NCBI GenBank assembly: GCA_002162815.1
Contig: MAAT01000029.1
Location: forward strand, 1 to 36,965
Direction of reading: 5' to 3'
Source: Gammaproteobacteria bacterium 53_120_T64
GTDB lineage: Bacteria > Pseudomonadota > Gammaproteobacteria > Pseudomonadales > Porticoccaceae
DNA: 36,965 nucleotides
In this document: in pieces, positions 33,496 through 36,965 of the stretch
Position numbering within the stretch: the stretch's first letter is position 1
Layout: the number at the start of each line of letters is the position of its first letter
Notes under the pieces: generated by a model
What the model was told of the DNA's origin: nothing
The model's database searches: none
What the model saw: only the letters and a program-made list of their open reading frames with translations
Made by a program: the position numbers and the translations under genes

Positions 33496-34263
33496 TTAGC
33501 TTTGCATCATGCTGAAGGGGTTAAGCTTCGACATACCACCATCGACCAACATCGTTGTACCGTTAACATAGTCGGCATCGTCGGAGGCCAAAAAGCACAC
33601 CGCTTTGGCAATATCATCGGGCTGACCAACGCGCTTACAGGGCAGCATTTTAGGGAACTCTTCTTTCAACATCGCAGAAGCTTCATCACCGTAGACATTG
33701 GGCAGAATGGGCGTGTCGATGAGACCCGGCAACACCGCATTATGGCGAATACCCGGTACGCTAATCACGCTGTCTTGGGTGAATTTCAGCACTGCCGCCT
33801 TGCCGATGCCGTAGGGGCAGTAACTGTCGATGGAGACAATGGCCGCCGCCGAGGCGATGTTAATCACCGAGCCATTGGCCGCCGCACGCAGTAGTTTGGC
33901 ACCGTGCTTAACCAGAAAGATAGGTGCCTTGACCAGTATCGTCATCTCGGCGTCGTAGCTTGCCTCTTCGACATTTTCTGGGCTTTGGAAGTTGGCGAAG
34001 GCCGCATTGTTGACCAGGGTATCGAGTCGACCGAACTCACTTTCGACCTCTGCCATCAAGGTTTTGATGTTCTCCACCTGGCAGATATCACAGACCTTGA
34101 CGATATATTTGTCACCCAGGGTGTGGGCGGCTGTCGCCAGATTATCTTCATTAATGTCCACCGCAATCACCGTCGCACCGGCGTCGATAAAGCGCTTAGA
34201 TGTACCTAAACCAATGCCTGAAGCGGCACCTGTGATCATCACGACCCAAGAATCAAAGTTCAT
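33496..34263 (-). CDS. SDR-family oxidoreductase (second)
   Basis: The 255-residue product is another classical SDR. TGAASGIGLG (11-20) is the cofactor loop, AVDIN ends the second beta strand with an Asp that favours NAD, and NNAAFA replaces the usual NNAG. Catalytic Ser138, Tyr151 and Lys155 (CPYGIGK) are present. ATG 34263 was chosen, with GGGGA before it; an in-frame start at 34287 lacks a ribosome site. It has its own terminator, so it is transcribed apart from the CoA-transferase operon. By context it may dehydrogenate an alcohol in the same catabolic route. It shares only general SDR features with the first SDR. Confidence 0.92.
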   Translation of the reverse strand: MNFDSWVVMITGAASGIGLGTSKRFIDAGATVIAVDINEDNLATAAHTLGDKYIVKVCDICQVENIKTLMAEVESEFGRLDTLVNNAAFANFQSPENVEEASYDAEMTILVKAPIFLVKHGAKLLRAAANGSVINIASAAAIVSIDSYCPYGIGKAAVLKFTQDSVISVPGIRHNAVLPGLIDTPILPNVYGDEASAMLKEEFPKMLPCKRVGQPDDIAKAVCFLASDDADYVNGTTMLVDGGMSKLNPFSMMQS

Positions 34264-34393
34264 AATTTTCCCCGTTTTAATTGTCATTAGAATTTTGGTA
34301 ATAATTTATCTGAGGTATTCTAACCCAATTACGACAAGGTCTTTCCATAGTTGGCAAGACGCAATGACACATCAACGGGTACAGACGCGGCTA

Positions 34394-34972
34394 TCACCAC
34401 TGATGTCGTGGCATGCCCTCTAATAGCGGTGTAATCTCAAGGCCGCAAAGCTCTTCTTTATCAAGCAGGCTCCTGGCAATACGCTGTAAATACAGGCCAT
34501 ACACCGGAGTAGTCAGCAGGCGCATTATGCCATCGCCCAGCTGGTCGAGAATGTCATCCGCTTTGTAGGAGGTATCCAAGGCCTTTGGCTCGGGCAAGCT
34601 CAGACGTAGACGCTCAAGGCGCAGCAGCTCGGCAATGGCATCACTATAATCTTGGCCGCCAGCAATATCGCGATAGCACTGCTGCTGATAGATGGATTGC
34701 GCCAACGGGCCCGCTAAACGAATACGTGTGGTGACCAAGGTTTCACGCACCACCAATGGCCAGCGCTCATCGAGTCTCGCGAGGTCGAGATGCACCCCTT
34801 CAATATGTGGCGTCAGCGCAAAGCGCACGTGGCTGCGCTCACTTCGCCCACGGTGAGCGGCGGGTTGAGCTTGTAAATAGGCGCCGTAGACCTCGCGCCC
34901 GAAATAGTGGGCAAGCACAACATGGCCCGCCTCGTGGGCCGCAATGACGTCCTGATCTAGTGTTTTGCGCAT
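34394..34972 (-). CDS. Orphan M41-like zinc metallopeptidase-type protein
   Basis: The 192-residue product starts with HEAGHVVLAHYFG, an HExxH zinc motif with His13, Glu14 and His17, as in FtsH M41 peptidases. LAGPLAQSIY resembles the GGRAAE stretch of FtsH, and GGQDYSDAIAEL offers the expected third Asp ligand. There is no AAA+ ATPase domain and no membrane segment, so it is not FtsH itself. It is best called an M41-like domain protein of unknown partner. It sits alone, with a plus-strand gene divergent to its right. A substrate cannot be proposed. Confidence 0.7.
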   Translation of the reverse strand: MRKTLDQDVIAAHEAGHVVLAHYFGREVYGAYLQAQPAAHRGRSERSHVRFALTPHIEGVHLDLARLDERWPLVVRETLVTTRIRLAGPLAQSIYQQQCYRDIAGGQDYSDAIAELLRLERLRLSLPEPKALDTSYKADDILDQLGDGIMRLLTTPVYGLYLQRIARSLLDKEELCGLEITPLLEGMPRHQW

Positions 34973-35134
34973 CGGAGTATTGACGCCCTATTATTTTCAG
35001 CCAAAGATTATGACAAAGTCTTTATCTTTACCATCTTGGTCAACGAGGCTTAAGGAATTGATTGGAGCTTGCGCTACCCTTAAAATCCGAAAGCACACAG
35101 AATAATCCAACCATAATATAAAAGTGAGTCATCA

Positions 35135-35932
35135 ATGCCCCCGAGCAAGCCATCTCCTACCTCTGTGTCCATCGACAGTCTCTACAACGGCCCAGTTAAT
35201 TGCGGCAATGGCGGCTATATCAGCGGCTTACTGGCCAGTTTTATTGCCGGTGATGCCGAGATCCGCATTAATGCCGCCTTCCCGGTCGAGACCCCGCTAC
35301 AGGTCGAGAACAGCGACGACGGCATCGGCGTTTACCTTGACGACACGCTATTGGGCAGCGCCCGCCGTATTGCGCTGGCACTGCACATACCGACACCGCC
35401 CGACTTAGACAGTGCCCAGGCCGCTAGCCAGCGCTTTGACTTCATCCACTCGTCCTCAGTCCAGGGTTGCTATGTGTGCAGCCCCGCGCGCGCCAGCGAC
35501 CAGGGTCTGCGGGTTTTTTGTGGCGCCTTAGATACGGTTGTAGAAGCCGGGAGCCACAATGAGCGGGCCACACTCACCGGGCAAAACATTGTAGCCGCCC
35601 TATGGCGACCCGCGGGCAGCCTCTGCAATGACCAGGGTAGTGTCGACAATATTTATATTTGGTCGGCCCTCGACTGCCCCGGTGCCTACGCCATTAACGT
35701 CGCCGAGCCCGATGCTGGCCTACAGCTACTCGGCACCTGTAGCGGCAGTATTAAAATGCCACTCAGCCCAAACCATGACTACATTATCAGCAGCTGGAAA
35801 ATTTCGCCCAACAGTGGCCGCAAGCGTTTTATGGGCGTGGCCATTCACAATACAGCTGGCGAGTTAATGGCCTGTGCCAAACAGATATGGATAGATGTCG
35901 GTAGCGCCCTGCCCGGAACAAAACAAACGTAA
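35135..35932 (+). CDS. Thioesterase-like (hotdog-fold) protein
   Basis: I do not recognise a named family. The 265-residue product has NCGNGGYISGLLAS near the N-terminus, GCYVCSPARASDQGLRVF in the middle and WSALDCPGAYAI, which recall hotdog-fold thioesterase-like proteins that pair a CxVC...R segment with a WxALDCPG segment. Two halves may form a double hotdog. There is no signal peptide or membrane segment. It is followed 53 bases later by the DUF3592 gene. A role with acyl-CoA substrates is an inference, consistent with the nearby acyl-CoA genes but not demonstrated. Confidence 0.6.
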   Translation: MPPSKPSPTSVSIDSLYNGPVNCGNGGYISGLLASFIAGDAEIRINAAFPVETPLQVENSDDGIGVYLDDTLLGSARRIALALHIPTPPDLDSAQAASQRFDFIHSSSVQGCYVCSPARASDQGLRVFCGALDTVVEAGSHNERATLTGQNIVAALWRPAGSLCNDQGSVDNIYIWSALDCPGAYAINVAEPDAGLQLLGTCSGSIKMPLSPNHDYIISSWKISPNSGRKRFMGVAIHNTAGELMACAKQIWIDVGSALPGTKQT

Positions 35933-35985
35933 CGACTAAAGCCTCTCACTGAGGCTCGACGACCGCAATGAAAGGATCAAGGCTC

Positions 35986-36471
35986 ATGGTTCAACAACAC
36001 CCCGATACCGACCTCCAACGCCGACAGAATCAATCGCTATTAAAGGTTTTACCGCTGGTTGTCATTATCGGCCTCGGCCTCACCGCCAGTGGTATTTATC
36101 TCGCCCTGTTTCAGGTCGAGCTTTGGCTGCACGGCAGCCCAGCCAGAGGCGTGGTCGTCGCCCTGCATAGCGGCACGGCCAATAGCAGCGGCCGCTCACC
36201 CTATCGCCCGGAGGTGGCGTTCACCACGGAGGATGGCAAGGTGGTGCGCTTTATTCACCGCACCGGACAAAGCCCCGCTGCCTATGCGATTGGCGACGAG
36301 GTTGAACTCAACTACCTGCCCAAGGCACCACAGCGGGCCTTAATTGACGAAGCAGCAATGAATTTACTGTTACCCGGAGTGCTCCTGCTGATTGGCCCCG
36401 CACTCGCAATGATCGCGCTGCGCGGCTTTAGCAAAGTGCGCCGGCGCCTGCAGCCGGTGCCGGCCCGATGA
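35986..36471 (+). CDS. DUF3592 membrane protein
   Basis: The product of about 161 residues has two membrane segments, near residues 23-46 (LKVLPLVVIIGLGLTASGIY) and near the C-terminus (LLLPGVLLLIGPALAMIAL). Between them a periplasmic or cytosolic domain fits DUF3592: ARGVVVALHSG, SPYRPEVAFTTEDGKVVRF and YAIGDEVELNYLP. The function is unknown. ATG 35986 was preferred because AAAGGA lies about nine bases upstream; ATG 35968 is in frame but lacks a ribosome site. The arrangement of a TM, beta-rich domain and TM is usual for the family. Confidence 0.8.
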   Translation: MVQQHPDTDLQRRQNQSLLKVLPLVVIIGLGLTASGIYLALFQVELWLHGSPARGVVVALHSGTANSSGRSPYRPEVAFTTEDGKVVRFIHRTGQSPAAYAIGDEVELNYLPKAPQRALIDEAAMNLLLPGVLLLIGPALAMIALRGFSKVRRRLQPVPAR

Positions 36472-36686
36472 GAGCTTGCGTAGCACAGCGTCTCATCCTA
36501 CATTCCCAAACCTCACTCCAGCCAACGCTCCAATCCACTCGCCAATCAAGATCTAGAGACGGCAGCTCCCTGGTAAAGTTAGCCGATGCGGTAGCAGCTA
36601 CAAGGCGTTGGTTGGCTCAAGCGTTTCATAGTGAATATTCTCTCCACTAAAACCTAGCCTTGCGCCTGTTGATTAAGTGCCGACGT

Positions 36687-36965
36687 TTATTTACTGCGCC
36701 CGGTGATTTTTCCACCCTTAATTCTGTCTCTATCCGTGTGACTGACAAAGACCTGGGCCTTGGCCTTGGCACTGGTATTGTTTTCATCGACGTCCCAGAT
36801 AATGCGACTCAGGGGGCAGTTCAGGGATTCGTCGACATCGGTTTCGGGGACATCGAGACAGCTGATGGTAAAGATGAACTGATCGACGAGATCGACACTG
36901 CCGTCGTCATTCTCATCGACATCCACCAGAAACTCGGGGCTAATATCGCAAAAGGGCGTTTTACC
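36687..36965 (-). CDS. Acidic protein, C-terminal part (gene runs off the window)
   Basis: The minus-strand frame is open to the window edge, so the start is outside. The visible 92 or so residues are rich in Asp, Ser and Thr (DVDENDDGSVDLVDQFIF, FTISCLDVPETDVDES), with two Cys and the ending DRIKGGKITGRSK. DVDENDDGSVD resembles a calcium-binding EF-hand or dockerin loop with one extra residue, but this is not firm. The protein may be exported, but the N-terminus is missing. No family is recognised. Confidence 0.55.
   Translation of the reverse strand, partial: GKTPFCDISPEFLVDVDENDDGSVDLVDQFIFTISCLDVPETDVDESLNCPLSRIIWDVDENNTSAKAKAQVFVSHTDRDRIKGGKITGRSK

Noticed and set aside
36468..36650. 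60-codon ORF overlapping the DUF3592 stop
   Set aside because: The ATGA overlap is suggestive, but there is no ribosome site and the sequence is low in hydrophobic or conserved pattern. Not supported.

Overview
The window looks like chromosome of a marine-type gammaproteobacterium, probably near Pseudomonas, Cellvibrio or Spongiibacter. This is inferred from the protein families and from gene order: the run hisA/hisH/hisB, AsmA-like, mutY, yggX, tRNA-Phe matches my memory of Pseudomonas synteny. No ribosomal RNA or taxonomic marker is present to confirm it.

Region 1 (1-9230) is core housekeeping. It holds the 3' part of cinA, a DinB-family protein, a dienelactone hydrolase-like protein, a small secreted repeat protein, hisB-hisH-hisA on the minus strand (no hisF seen), then asmA-like, mutY and yggX on the plus strand, and tRNA-Phe with its own promoter and terminator.

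Region 2 (about 9340-17150) is an accessory, visibly more AT-rich island directly after tRNA-Phe. It is dominated by a single 2053-residue gene that joins eight BspA-like (DUF285) 25-residue repeats to a DUF4011 / superfamily-1 helicase / Vsr-like nuclease. Next to it are a small unknown ORF, a divergent SRAP (YedK/HMCES-type) gene, and an N-terminal stump of a type I-F cas1. I read it as a defence island, partly decayed. The repeat-helicase-nuclease fusion is the best candidate here for an undescribed system.

Region 3 (17500-22500) holds a DUF4336 protein, a START-domain exported protein, a 726-residue RTX-type protein with a type I secretion C-terminus, and a VOC-fold protein. There are also non-coding stretches with a probable gene fragment and a very short signal-peptide-like ORF.

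Region 4 (22500-27500, all minus) encodes a sulfotransferase, a tandem universal stress protein, a SulP anion transporter with STAS domain, a group 1 truncated haemoglobin and a DUF599 membrane protein.

Region 5 (27760-34290) looks like a catabolic block for an unidentified carboxylic acid: acyl-CoA synthetase, acyl-CoA dehydrogenase, two SDR oxidoreductases, a class III CoA-transferase, and a 2OG-Fe(II) oxygenase. Together these could activate an acid to its CoA ester, desaturate it and oxidise an alcohol.

Region 6 (34390-36965) has an orphan HEAGH metallopeptidase-like protein, a hotdog-like thioesterase candidate, a DUF3592 membrane protein and the 3' end of an acidic protein running off the window.
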